From assembly GCF_003075395.1 (NCBI RefSeq), contig NZ_QDFV01000002.1, positions 434,001 to 498,000 of the forward strand: a DNA stretch of 64,000 nucleotides. The letters are read 5' to 3'. The position numbers were made by a program, and so were the translations under genes. Positions within the stretch are counted from its first letter, which is position 1. Each line of letters opens with the position of its first letter. This document shows, piece by piece, positions 7,851-15,123 of this stretch. The DNA is from Microbacterium sp. TPD7012. GTDB lineage: Bacteria; Actinomycetota; Actinomycetes; Actinomycetales; Microbacteriaceae. The notes beneath the pieces are model-generated. The model was given only the letters and a program-made list of their open reading frames with translations. It searched no databases and was not told the DNA's origin.

Positions 7851-7867
7851 CTCCCCAACCTAGATGC

Positions 7868-8548
7868 TCAGTGCGCGTGGTGATCGTGGTGATCGTGGTC
7901 GTGGTCATCGTGCTCGTCGTCGAAGATCATCCCGACGGAGGTCGCGCATGCGTCGCCCCTCCACGCCTCCACGCCCTCGCGCACCGCGAAGGCCGCGATG
8001 ACCAGCCCGGCCACGGCATCCGCCCACCACCAGCCGAACAGCGAGTTCGCGACGAGGCCGACGAGCACGGCGGCCGACAGGTAGGTGCAGATCAGCGTCT
8101 GCTTCGAGTCGGCGACGGCAGTGGCGGATCCCGCCTCGCGACCCGCTCGCCGCTCGGCGAACGACAGGAAGGGCATGACCACCACGCTGACGGCGGTCAG
8201 GACGATCCCGATCGTGCTGTGCTCCGGTCGTTCCGCCGTGACGAGGGCGAGCACGGAGGTCGCGGTGACGTAGACGGCGAGCGCGAAGAAGGCGATCGCG
8301 ATCACGCGCAGGGTCGGCTTCTCCCAGCGTTCCGGGTCGCGTCGCGTGAACTGCCAGGCGACGGCCGCTGCAGAGAGGACCTCGATGGTCGAATCGAGGC
8401 CGAACCCGACGAGCGCCGCCGATGAGGCGATCGACCCGGCGGCGATCGCCACGACCGCCTCGATGAGGTTGTACGCGATCGTGATCGCGACGATGAGTCG
8501 GATGCGTCGATGGAGGGTCGCGCGGCGGTCCGCGGTGAGCGTCGACAT
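7868..8548 (-). CDS. Cation-diffusion-facilitator metal efflux protein, cmtR-linked
   Basis: A 226-residue CDF-type transporter with about five or six membrane helices. The metal-site motif FGLDSTIEVLSA lies in helix 2 and a second ADAVAGLVIA site in helix 5. A His/Asp-rich cytosolic tail (DDEHDDHDHDHHDHHAH) probably binds metal. I chose ATG 8548, which overlaps the cmtR stop (TGATG), so the two are translationally coupled. An upstream M (8560) is possible. With a CmtR-type regulator, Cd/Pb/Zn or Co export is likely; the metal is not proven. The conventional CDF C-terminal domain is largely missing. Confidence 0.88.
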   Translation of the reverse strand: MSTLTADRRATLHRRIRLIVAITIAYNLIEAVVAIAAGSIASSAALVGFGLDSTIEVLSAAAVAWQFTRRDPERWEKPTLRVIAIAFFALAVYVTATSVLALVTAERPEHSTIGIVLTAVSVVVMPFLSFAERRAGREAGSATAVADSKQTLICTYLSAAVLVGLVANSLFGWWWADAVAGLVIAAFAVREGVEAWRGDACATSVGMIFDDEHDDHDHDHHDHHAH

Positions 8549-8883
8549 CAGCAGCTGCATCCTTCGCCGTCGCAGCAGTCCGGCTCGACGATCAGGGTGA
8601 CGCGCACGAGTTCGTCGAGGGCCGGCGCGAGGTGCGGGTCCGTGAGGCGATAGCTGCTCCGGCGGCCGTCGGGGACGCTCTCGATCAGTCCGCATCCGCG
8701 AAGGCAGGCCAGGTGGTTGGACATCACCTGCCGGGAGACGCCGAGATCATCGGCCAGTTCGGCGGGGTAGCGGTCGGTCGCCCGCAGTGCGAGCAGGATG
8801 CCGGCACGCGTCGGATCGGACAATGCGTGGCCGAGACGGGCCACCGCCGCGGTATGGGTGAGAGATGCCGTCGCCGTGGTCAT
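8548..8883 (-). CDS. cmtR: CmtR-type ArsR/SmtB metal sensor
   Basis: A 111-residue winged-helix repressor closely resembling mycobacterial CmtR, a Cd(II)/Pb(II) sensor. The recognition helix contains NHLACLRGCGLI, placing Cys60 and Cys64 where CmtR has Cys57 and Cys61. A Cys-rich tail (Cys103, 104, 109, 111) can supply the third thiolate, equivalent to CmtR Cys102. ATG 8883 is preceded by TACGGT at 7 nt, so I prefer this start over a 42-residue extension with poor family fit. It forms an operon with the CDF transporter and probably represses it. Confidence 0.92.
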   Translation of the reverse strand: MTTATASLTHTAAVARLGHALSDPTRAGILLALRATDRYPAELADDLGVSRQVMSNHLACLRGCGLIESVPDGRRSSYRLTDPHLAPALDELVRVTLIVEPDCCDGEGCSC

Positions 8884-8904
8884 GATGACAACCGTACAGC
8901 AGAA

Positions 8905-8928
8905 CCTGAATTCAGGAATGCCTGAATT
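8905..8928. promoter_or_regulatory. Candidate CmtR operator
   Basis: CCTGAATTCAGG (8905-8916) is a perfect palindrome. It is followed after AATG by CCTGAATT (8921-8928), so ATTCAGG/CCTGAAT also form a perfect inverted repeat across a 4-bp spacer (8910-8927). It lies just upstream of the TACGGT -10 box (8891-8896) of cmtR, where repressor binding would block RNA polymerase. Confidence 0.7.
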
Positions 8929-8932
8929 GAGA

Positions 8933-10447
8933 TCAGTAGTCGACGGTGCCCTGCGCGAGCACCTCGGGATCTCCGTCCCGCGGGCCGGTATCGATGATCG
9001 ACACCGCATGCTGCCCCGAGGTCATCGGCAGCTCGATCTCTCCTGTCCAGACGCCGTCGGAATCGAGGGTCACGACCGCTCCGCTGCGCTGATCATCGAT
9101 GACGACCAGGACAGTCGTTCCGCCGACCCCGCCGATGGTCACGGTGGCGATCGGAGGGCATCCGATGAGATCGGCGGGAGTCACGGCGACATCGACCCAC
9201 CACCAGCGCGATCGGCTGAGGGAGGTCGTCGGTGGGGGATCGTGCTCGCTCGACGCGGTCACGGGCGCCGTCACGGGGGCGGTCGTGGGTGACGCCGGAG
9301 GTTCTTCGACGGGCGCCGGAGCGGCGTCGGGTGCCGGCACCGGAACGGGAGTCGGCACCGGTGCCGGAGTGCTCGTAGCGTCGGCGATCGGAGCGGCGAT
9401 CTCGCGGATGCCCACGGTCGAGGACGTGGCGGGATTCGGCTGCGCGAGGTCCGGAGACGGAGCGAGAGGCGGTGCGGATGCCGCCTCGTCCGGCAGCGCG
9501 ACCGACGGCAGATCCACCGCGGTCGCGTCCGGTTCGGTCGGGGTGCGCAGGAACAGACTGCCGCTCACCGAGAGGGCCACGGCCACGGCGGCGGCGACGG
9601 GCCACAGCACGGGCGCCGTCGGCGCTGCGGCCGCAACGATCGCCGCTGCGGCCTGCCCCGCCCCGAAGTACGCGGGGACGATGACGAGTCCGGCGCCGCC
9701 GACGAGGAGCGGGCCGAGCGTGATGGCGCGCGCGAGGTGTCTCGCCTCACCGGCCGCCGCGCGGCAGTCGGCGCACGATTCCAGGTGCCCCGCGACGAAC
9801 TTCTGCGGGCGCGGACCCAGATCGCCCTGCACGTAGGCGCCGAGCAGCTCGATCACGCGCACATGGTCGGAACCGGCAGGTGCACGGCGGAGGTGCGCGC
9901 CGATCCACGCCTTCCGGAGCCCGTCCCTGGCGCGGTACGTCAGAGCGGCCACGGCGTTCGCCCTCATGCCGAGCACATCGGCGATCTCGCGAGGGGGGAG
10001 CTGTTCGACCTCGCTGAGCCAGAGCGCATGCTGCCAACGATCCGGAAGCGCGCAGAAGGCCTCGGTGAGGGCCGTGGAGTTCATCATCGCCTCGACGTCG
10101 ATCGTACCGACGCCCGAGGGGGGCTCCTCGACCGCGTCGAGCGGAACCGTCGTCGGCGCGCGCCGAGCGGCCGTCAGCCAGGTGTTGCGCACCGTGGTGA
10201 GTAGATAGGGACGGAACCTCTCCTCCGGTCCTCGGCCGGTGCGCACCAGCTGCAGGATGCTCAGGAACGCATCCGAGACGACGTCCTCGGGGTCGGGCGG
10301 CGCGGCGCCGAGGCTGCGGGCATAGGCCACGGCGGTCGGAGCGTGTCGGCGCCAGAGCTCGGAGAACGCACGACGGTCGCCGTCGCGGCTGCGCCGGAGG
10401 AGGTCGGCGTCGGTCTCGTCGGCGATGCCTGCGCCAGAGCTTTCCAT
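8933..10447 (-). CDS. ECF sigma factor fused to a zinc-finger anti-sigma and membrane domain
   Basis: A 504-residue single-chain regulator. Residues about 14-90 form sigma region 2 and about 125-180 region 4 (LPPREIADVLGM helix-turn-helix). A zf-HC2 anti-sigma motif follows (HLESCADC, about 222-229), then two hydrophobic segments (about 246-266 and 284-304). A 100-residue Pro/Ala/Thr linker leads to a C-terminal beta-rich domain (about 415-504). The sigma factor is thus tethered to the membrane with its inhibitor in cis, and the C-terminal domain is probably outside. Release by proteolysis or conformational change is inferred. Fused ECF families of this layout are known in actinobacteria. Confidence 0.88.
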   Translation of the reverse strand: MESSGAGIADETDADLLRRSRDGDRRAFSELWRRHAPTAVAYARSLGAAPPDPEDVVSDAFLSILQLVRTGRGPEERFRPYLLTTVRNTWLTAARRAPTTVPLDAVEEPPSGVGTIDVEAMMNSTALTEAFCALPDRWQHALWLSEVEQLPPREIADVLGMRANAVAALTYRARDGLRKAWIGAHLRRAPAGSDHVRVIELLGAYVQGDLGPRPQKFVAGHLESCADCRAAAGEARHLARAITLGPLLVGGAGLVIVPAYFGAGQAAAAIVAAAAPTAPVLWPVAAAVAVALSVSGSLFLRTPTEPDATAVDLPSVALPDEAASAPPLAPSPDLAQPNPATSSTVGIREIAAPIADATSTPAPVPTPVPVPAPDAAPAPVEEPPASPTTAPVTAPVTASSEHDPPPTTSLSRSRWWWVDVAVTPADLIGCPPIATVTIGGVGGTTVLVVIDDQRSGAVVTLDSDGVWTGEIELPMTSGQHAVSIIDTGPRDGDPEVLAQGTVDY

Positions 10448-10567
10448 GAGACCTCGTGTTCCGTCGCACGACGTCCGGGTGTCGCGTCGGGGGATTGAGA
10501 GATTACCGCAGACCGGGTGGCCGACTTGCGAGGGTTACGACGACAGTCGAGCACCGCACCAGGAGAA

Positions 10568-10603
10568 AGAGGGTGGGATCCCGGGGAAGGGATCCCACCC
10601 TCT
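10568..10603. terminator. Perfect 15-bp hairpin terminator
   Basis: Positions 10568-10582 pair exactly with 10589-10603 around a 6-nt loop. On the minus strand the stem is followed by UUUCUCC, so it fits the end of the leftward transcript from the small exporter gene (10745-11287). Confidence 0.8.
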
Positions 10604-10744
10604 GGCCGCTCTGTGTGAGGGGTGGGCGGCCGATGACGGAGCGAGCCAATATCCCCAAAGGCCCGGACCTCCGTCATAGGCAAGACCCCGTGGCGGACGA
10701 ATCATGACGCGAGTCCGCCGAATCGGTCGGAGGCGCTGTTCGGA
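10604..10744. other. Hairpin-rich intergenic stretch
   Basis: Between the exporter gene and the sigma-fusion gene lie two further stems: ATGACGGAG (10633-10641) with CTCCGTCAT (10669-10677), and GGCGGAC (10692-10698) with GTCCGCC (10713-10719). Short frames exist on both strands but have no ribosome site. Whether this is a processed 3' UTR or a small RNA cannot be decided. Confidence 0.4.
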
Positions 10745-11287
10745 TCAGCGGATGGCGTAGACCGCACCGCCGACGATCACGGCGACCGCCGTCGTCCAGC
10801 CGATGATCGCGAGCGCCTGCCAGAACAGCACGCGCGCCTTGCCGACGCCGGCCGCGGCGAGCATCGTGGCGGTGAAGTGGGTCGGCAGCAGCAGCGGTCC
10901 GAGAAGGCTGACCCCGGGAACGCCGTAGCGCTCGAACGCGCGCTGGAACTTCTCCCGGCGGGCGGCCTTGCGATCGGTGTGCGGCGCCTCGGACTCGGGT
11001 GCGGCTGACGCTCCTCCTCCTGCAAGGGCCGGTTCCTTCACACGAGAGCGGTTCACGATCGCGCTGCGGGCACCCGAGCTCGCCAGCACCAGTACGGCGA
11101 CGCACACGAAGTTGCCGACGATGGCTGCGACGGCGGCGATCACCGGGTGGATGCCGCCGATGATCCCGATGCTCGCGGCACCCTCGCCCTCGATGAAGGG
11201 GATCGCGCCGGCGAGGGCGACGATGAGCGGCTGCACGAGCTCGGGGACCTGGGCGACCCAGTTCTGGAAGATCTCGATGAGGTTCAT
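10745..11287 (-). CDS. Small multidrug-export-family membrane protein
   Basis: A 180-residue membrane protein of the small multi-drug export family (distant from DedA). It has four or five hydrophobic segments. The N-terminal half carries the family signature AIPFIEGEGAASIGI, and the C-terminal half LLGPLLLPTHFTATMLAAAGV. A charged cytosolic linker of about 40 residues (SRVKEPALAGG... through RREKFQRAFERYG) separates them. ATG 11287 was preferred over a long Arg-rich upstream extension lacking any hydrophobic character. The transported substrate is unknown. It is divergent from the histidine kinase gene. Confidence 0.8.
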   Translation of the reverse strand: MNLIEIFQNWVAQVPELVQPLIVALAGAIPFIEGEGAASIGIIGGIHPVIAAVAAIVGNFVCVAVLVLASSGARSAIVNRSRVKEPALAGGGASAAPESEAPHTDRKAARREKFQRAFERYGVPGVSLLGPLLLPTHFTATMLAAAGVGKARVLFWQALAIIGWTTAVAVIVGGAVYAIR

Positions 11288-11413
11288 GGGGTGTGCTCCC
11301 GGTTGTCGGTGCGAACGGCGTGTCCGTTGCGATGGATCCAGTCCACCGTTCTCCGGCCGCACACGACAGTGCCGAGCCGTCACCGCTTCACGGGTGGATC
11401 GCACGTCGTATCC

Positions 11414-11427
11414 GTGACATCTGTCAC
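11414..11427. promoter_or_regulatory. Inverted repeat GTGACA-N2-TGTCAC upstream of the kinase gene
   Basis: The repeat overlaps the expected -35 region of the TATCGT -10 box (11433-11438) that precedes the leaderless GTG start at 11445. A response-regulator dimer or other repressor could bind here, giving autoregulation; this is inferred from symmetry and position only. Confidence 0.45.
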
Positions 11428-11444
11428 GCCCGTATCGTGAGAGC

Positions 11445-12647
11445 GTGAGCAGCCGCATCGAGCCCCTCGCCCCCGCCGTTCCGACCCCGGGGGCGGTCTC
11501 GCTGACGCGCGGCGTCACGGTCACCTGGTGGTACACGGCGGGCGCCGTGCTGTTCATCGAACTCACGGTCGTCGCCACCGCGACCGCCTTCGTCGGGGCG
11601 ACGGACCTCAGCGGCATAGCGCTGCTCATCGCCGCGGTCAGCGGACTCCTGTGGTTGGCCTCGACCCTCCTGCTGCTGTTGGACTATCGGCGCCGACTCG
11701 ACGCGCGACCGGGGGTCCCCTGGGGGCGGCTGTGGCTGCCGCTGCTCGCCGCCGTGGCGTTCGGGCTCGTCGTGGGGCTGCTCGGTCACAGCTGGCAGCT
11801 CGCCGTCATGCCCCTCGCGCAGTCGATCGTGCTCTTGAACTGGCCCAGCGGCGTGCGCTTCCGGGTCGTCCTCGCGGCGACCCTACTGCTGGTGGGACTC
11901 AGCGTCGTCGATTCCGCGGCGGCATCCGTCGACGCCTTCCTTCCCCGGTGGCTGCCGGTGATCGTGATCTCGCTGCTCCCGTTCATGACGGTCAGCTCGC
12001 TGTGGTTCTGGGACGTCATGGTGACTCTGGACCGCGCCCGTGCATCGGAGGCGCGCCTCGCGGCGACGCAGGAACGGCTGCGCGTGGCGACCGATGTGCA
12101 CGACCTGCAGGGGCACCACCTCCAGGTCATCGCGCTGCAGCTGGAGCTCGCGGAGCGGCTGCTGCCGCGCGATCCGGATGCCGGCATGGAACAGCTCCGT
12201 GCCGCGCGGGTCAGCGTCGACGAGGCGCGCCAGGGCACGAGGGACCTCGCGACCCGGTACCGGTCCGTCCCGCTGAGCGATGAGCTCGCCAACGCCCGAG
12301 ACCTCCTGCGCGCCGCCGGCCTCGAGGTCGAGGCGGTGATCGATCCGGATGCCGCCGCCGCACCGGCATCCGCTCTCGGGCCGGTGATCCGGGAGACGAC
12401 GACGAACGTGCTGCGGCACGGCGGTGGACGCCGTGCGCGTCTCGCCCTGACCCGGACGGTGGATGCCTGGCGGTACGAGATCGCCAACGACGCGGTGCAG
12501 GGCGCCCGGTTCGGTGACGACGGCTCCGGCCTGGACGGTGTCCGTCGTCGGATCGACGACGTGCACGGCACGCTCGAGATCCACGCCGACGCGGAGGAGT
12601 TCGTGGTCGTGGTGACCGTGCCGTCGAACGTGGAGGAGGCTCGATGA
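11445..12647 (+). CDS. Sensor histidine kinase (NarL/DesK-type two-component system)
   Basis: A 400-residue membrane kinase. Residues 1-175 contain about five hydrophobic helices with little outside them, as in DesK-like intramembrane sensors. The dimerisation/phosphoacceptor helix is VATDVHDLQGHHLQVIAL (about 218-235), and the ATPase domain ends the protein (N-box RETTTNVLRH at about 316, G-box DGSGLDGVRRR at about 364). The usual HD sequence is spread as VHDLQGHH; which His is phosphorylated needs testing. GTG 11445 follows TATCGT by 6 nt (leaderless). It overlaps the regulator gene by 4 nt. Confidence 0.9.
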   Translation: MSSRIEPLAPAVPTPGAVSLTRGVTVTWWYTAGAVLFIELTVVATATAFVGATDLSGIALLIAAVSGLLWLASTLLLLLDYRRRLDARPGVPWGRLWLPLLAAVAFGLVVGLLGHSWQLAVMPLAQSIVLLNWPSGVRFRVVLAATLLLVGLSVVDSAAASVDAFLPRWLPVIVISLLPFMTVSSLWFWDVMVTLDRARASEARLAATQERLRVATDVHDLQGHHLQVIALQLELAERLLPRDPDAGMEQLRAARVSVDEARQGTRDLATRYRSVPLSDELANARDLLRAAGLEVEAVIDPDAAAAPASALGPVIRETTTNVLRHGGGRRARLALTRTVDAWRYEIANDAVQGARFGDDGSGLDGVRRRIDDVHGTLEIHADAEEFVVVVTVPSNVEEAR

Positions 12648-13246
12648 TCCGCGTGCTGCTCGCCGACGACGAGGGGATGATCCGGTCGGCGCTCGCGGCG
12701 CTGCTGCGCCTGGAGGAGGACATCGAGGTCGTCGCCGAGTGCGAGGACGGCGAGCAGGCGGTCGCCGAGGCGCTGCGCCTGCAGCCCGACGTCTGCCTGC
12801 TCGACCTCGAGATGCCGGGCCTCGACGGCGTGCAGGTCGCCGAGCGTCTGAATCGGGCGATCGCGACGCGCTGCGTCGTCGTCACCCGTCACGCGCGGCC
12901 CGGCGTGCTGCGTCGCGCGCTGGCATCCGGCGTCGCGGGGTTCCTGCCCAAGTCCCGCGGTGCCGACGAGGTCGCGGCCGTCATCCGGCGGGTGGCAGCG
13001 GGCGCGCGCTACGTCGACCCGGAGATCGCGGCGGATGCGCTGAGCGACGAGCGCTCGCCGCTGACCGATCGCGAGCTGGACGTGCTGCGTGCCGGACGGC
13101 GGGGGGAGACGACCGGACAGATCGCCCGTGCCCTCGCGCTCGCGCCGGGCACGGTCCGCAACCACATCTCGGTGATCCTCGGAAAGCTGCACGTCGGCAC
13201 CCGACAGCAGGCCGTGCTGATCGCCGAGGAGCGCGGCTGGATCTGA
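12644..13246 (+). CDS. LuxR/NarL-family response regulator
   Basis: A 200-residue partner of the preceding kinase, starting in its stop codon (ATGA). The receiver domain (1-120) has the acidic pair DDE (residues 8-10), phospho-acceptor Asp54 (CLLDLEMPG), Thr/Lys at VVVTRH and LPKS. The C-terminal LuxR-type HTH (about 138-198) includes LTDRELDVLRA and GTVRNHISVILGKL. By analogy with DesKR it may tune membrane or envelope functions. The target could include its own promoter palindrome at 11414-11427 or the divergent exporter. Confidence 0.94.
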   Translation: MIRVLLADDEGMIRSALAALLRLEEDIEVVAECEDGEQAVAEALRLQPDVCLLDLEMPGLDGVQVAERLNRAIATRCVVVTRHARPGVLRRALASGVAGFLPKSRGADEVAAVIRRVAAGARYVDPEIAADALSDERSPLTDRELDVLRAGRRGETTGQIARALALAPGTVRNHISVILGKLHVGTRQQAVLIAEERGWI

Positions 13247-13270
13247 CTGGAGCCGCGTCCTGGAGGTCGC

Positions 13271-13276
13271 TAGGCT
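13271..13276 (+). promoter_or_regulatory. -10 box of the leaderless erm transcript
   Basis: TAGGCT lies 7 nt upstream of the ATG of the leader peptide, so the RNA should begin at that ATG. No clear -35 is seen at 17 nt. Confidence 0.6.
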
Positions 13277-13283
13277 GTCGGCC

Positions 13284-13349
13284 ATGGGAACAATATGCTT
13301 CGCGCCCGTGATGGGGCGCACCCTCGTGTTCCGCGACCGCCGCGCCTGA
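13284..13349 (+). CDS. erm leader peptide
   Basis: A 21-codon ORF (begins MGTICFAPVMG, continues RTLVF, ends RDRRA) opens the erm transcript and probably starts at the +1 nucleotide. Macrolide-inducible erm genes are typically preceded by short peptides on which the drug-bound ribosome stalls, freeing the downstream ribosome site. The RTLVFRDRR segment has alternating Arg/hydrophobic residues like arrest-prone leaders, but it is not a known arrest sequence to me. Its stop codon lies in the first arm of the 13348-13383 hairpin. Confidence 0.72.
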   Translation: MGTICFAPVMGRTLVFRDRRA

Positions 13350-13480
13350 CGGCGCGCTCGCTCGCACGCATCTGCGCGCCGTCCATCGAGATGTCATCGC
13401 ACCTCGGGACGGGCTCTCTTCGCTGACGCTTCTCCGCGTTCCCCCCTCTCTTCGAGGTGCTCCGAATCTTCCTCTGGAGC
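13348..13480 (+). promoter_or_regulatory. erm attenuator: three nested hairpins
   Basis: The first stem, GACGGCGCGC (13348-13357) with GCGCGCCGTC (13374-13383), is 10 bp and perfect. The second pairs GCACCTCG (13399-13406) with CGAGGTGC (13453-13460). The third pairs GCTCC (13459-13463) with GGAGC (13476-13480), which is the Shine-Dalgarno of erm (GGAG 13476-13479). The third competes with the second for 13459-13460. This is the geometry expected when stalling at the leader opens the first stem and finally exposes the ribosome site. Confidence 0.62.
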
Positions 13481-13486
13481 GCACTC

Positions 13487-14254
13487 ATGCCTCGTTCAAT
13501 CCACGGCGGCCGACACGAACTCGGCCAGAACTTCCTCACCCATCGCCCCACCCTCGGACGCATCACGATGATCGTCCGGCGAACGTCCGGGTCGATCCTC
13601 GAACTCGGCGCCGGCGACGGCGCCCTCACCCGCTCGCTGGCGGAACTCGGACGACCGCTCACGGCGATCGACATCGACGAGCATCGGGTCCGCAGACTGA
13701 GCGGGCGCCTGCCGAGCGTGCGGGTCGAGCACGCCGACGCGACGCGCCATCCGCTCGACGCCGATGTCGTGGTCGGCAACATCCCCTTCCACCTGACGAC
13801 CCCGATCCTGCGGCGGATGCTGTCGACGGGCCGGTGGCGCGACGCGGTTCTGCTGACGCAGTGGGAGGTCGCCCGCAAGCGGGCGGGCGTCGGGGGAGGC
13901 ACCCTGATGACCGCCCAGTCGGCGCCGTGGTTCGAGTTCTCCCTCGAAGGGCGTGTCCCGGCGTGGGGCTTCTCGCCGCAGCCCAGCGTCGACGGTGGTC
14001 TGCTGTCGATCACGCGACGCGGCTCACCGCTCGTGCCGATCGCCGAGCGTCGCGCGTACGAGGGGTTCGTTCGGTCGATGTTCACGGCGCGCGGGGCGAC
14101 CCTCGACGCGGTCGTGGCCTCGGCGGCTCGCGTGTCGAGGGCCCAGGCACGGCAGGCGCTGACGGCCGCCGGCGCATCGGACCGGCGTCTCCCGCGCGAT
14201 CTCGGACCGGAGCAGTGGTCGGGGCTCTGGCGGTGGTTCGCGCGGTCGGCGTGA
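13487..14254 (+). CDS. erm: Erm-family 23S rRNA (adenine-N6) methyltransferase
   Basis: A 255-residue KsgA/Erm-fold enzyme that should methylate A2058 of 23S rRNA and give macrolide-lincosamide-streptogramin B resistance. It shows the N-terminal HELGQNFLT signature, the SAM motif ILELGAGDGALT (about residues 36-47), acidic motif IDIDEHR and the catalytic NIPFHLTTPIL. The LGQNFL and NIPF forms fit Erm rather than KsgA. ATG 13487 has GGAG 7 nt upstream. An upstream in-frame ATG (13457) lies in the attenuator and lacks a free ribosome site. Base composition matches the neighbours, so it looks resident rather than recently acquired. Confidence 0.92.
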   Translation: MPRSIHGGRHELGQNFLTHRPTLGRITMIVRRTSGSILELGAGDGALTRSLAELGRPLTAIDIDEHRVRRLSGRLPSVRVEHADATRHPLDADVVVGNIPFHLTTPILRRMLSTGRWRDAVLLTQWEVARKRAGVGGGTLMTAQSAPWFEFSLEGRVPAWGFSPQPSVDGGLLSITRRGSPLVPIAERRAYEGFVRSMFTARGATLDAVVASAARVSRAQARQALTAAGASDRRLPRDLGPEQWSGLWRWFARSA

Positions 14255-14289
14255 GGAAAGGGGGTGCGTCCGAGGCGCACCCCCTTTCC
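14255..14289. terminator. Bidirectional terminator after erm
   Basis: GGAAAGGGGGTGCG (14255-14268) pairs perfectly with CGCACCCCCTTTCC (14276-14289) around a 7-nt loop. It fits exactly between convergent erm and the hydrolase gene. Confidence 0.85.
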
Positions 14290-14291
14290 GA

Positions 14292-15104
14292 TCACCGGGT
14301 CTCGAGCACTGCTCGCAGCCGTGCGGCGAACTCCGCGGGGTGGTCGACGAAGCCCGTGTGATCGCCCGGGAACCTCGTCGGCTCGACGTCGAGGTGCGCG
14401 CCGAGCGCCGTCGTGGTGCGCTCGCACAGCTGACCGACCGACTCCTCGCCGATGCCGAGCACGAAGCTCACGTCTGCGCGCCGCAGCGCGTCGAGATCGG
14501 GCTGCCAGCCGACGCTGCCGAGGTACTCGCGCTCGAACCAGAAGCGCTCGTCGGCGAGGCTCTGCGGATCGGCATCCCCGCCGAACCACTGCACGAGCAC
14601 CTCCTCCGGCATGACGATGTTCGCCTGCGCGAAGAACATCCGCCACGCGCCCAGGCGATCCCCGCCGAGAGCGAGCGCGATGAGGTCCTCCGCGGTCTGC
14701 AGCTGGGCCTCGTGATCGGGCAGCAGGCGCAGCAGGGGCGGTTCATGGGCGATCACGACTTCGACGAGGTCCGGTCGGTCCTGCGCGAGGGCGAGCACGG
14801 TGACGGCACCTCCGCTCGATCCGAGGACCGTCGCGGGTCCGCGACCGACATGCTCGATCAGGGCGGCGAGATCCGCCGCCCGCACGGCAGGACTCGACTC
14901 GCGTGTCGGGTCGGCCACCGTGCTGCGCTTGATCCCGCGGGGATCGGCGGTGAGCACCGTGTGATCGGCGCCCAGCTCGTCCGCGAAAGGGGCGAACGCG
15001 TCGGCATCCATCGGGGAGCCGATCAGCGCGATGAGCGGACCCTCCCCGCGCACCTCGTAGTGGAGGCGTGCGTCGGGGCGGTCGAGGGTCGAGGTGGTGT
15101 TCAT
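14292..15104 (-). CDS. Alpha/beta hydrolase
   Basis: A 270-residue alpha/beta hydrolase. The nucleophile elbow is GSSGG (VLGSSGGAVTVLAL, about residues 94-107), the oxyanion region is IGSPMDADAF and the catalytic His is in GDHTGF near the C-terminus. These fit an esterase/peroxidase-like branch; the substrate is not predictable. The gene ends 3 nt after the terminator and lies 20 nt downstream of the MFS gene stop, so it may be the second gene of the MFS transcript. Confidence 0.87.
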   Translation of the reverse strand: MNTTSTLDRPDARLHYEVRGEGPLIALIGSPMDADAFAPFADELGADHTVLTADPRGIKRSTVADPTRESSPAVRAADLAALIEHVGRGPATVLGSSGGAVTVLALAQDRPDLVEVVIAHEPPLLRLLPDHEAQLQTAEDLIALALGGDRLGAWRMFFAQANIVMPEEVLVQWFGGDADPQSLADERFWFEREYLGSVGWQPDLDALRRADVSFVLGIGEESVGQLCERTTTALGAHLDVEPTRFPGDHTGFVDHPAEFAARLRAVLETR

Positions 15105-15123
15105 GGGTGTCTCCTTCTCTCGG

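Noticed and set aside
10633..10707. Short plus-strand peptide (MTERANIPKG...) in the hairpin-rich intergenic region
   Set aside because: No Shine-Dalgarno; the ATG is part of a 9-bp stem and similar short frames occur on the other strand.
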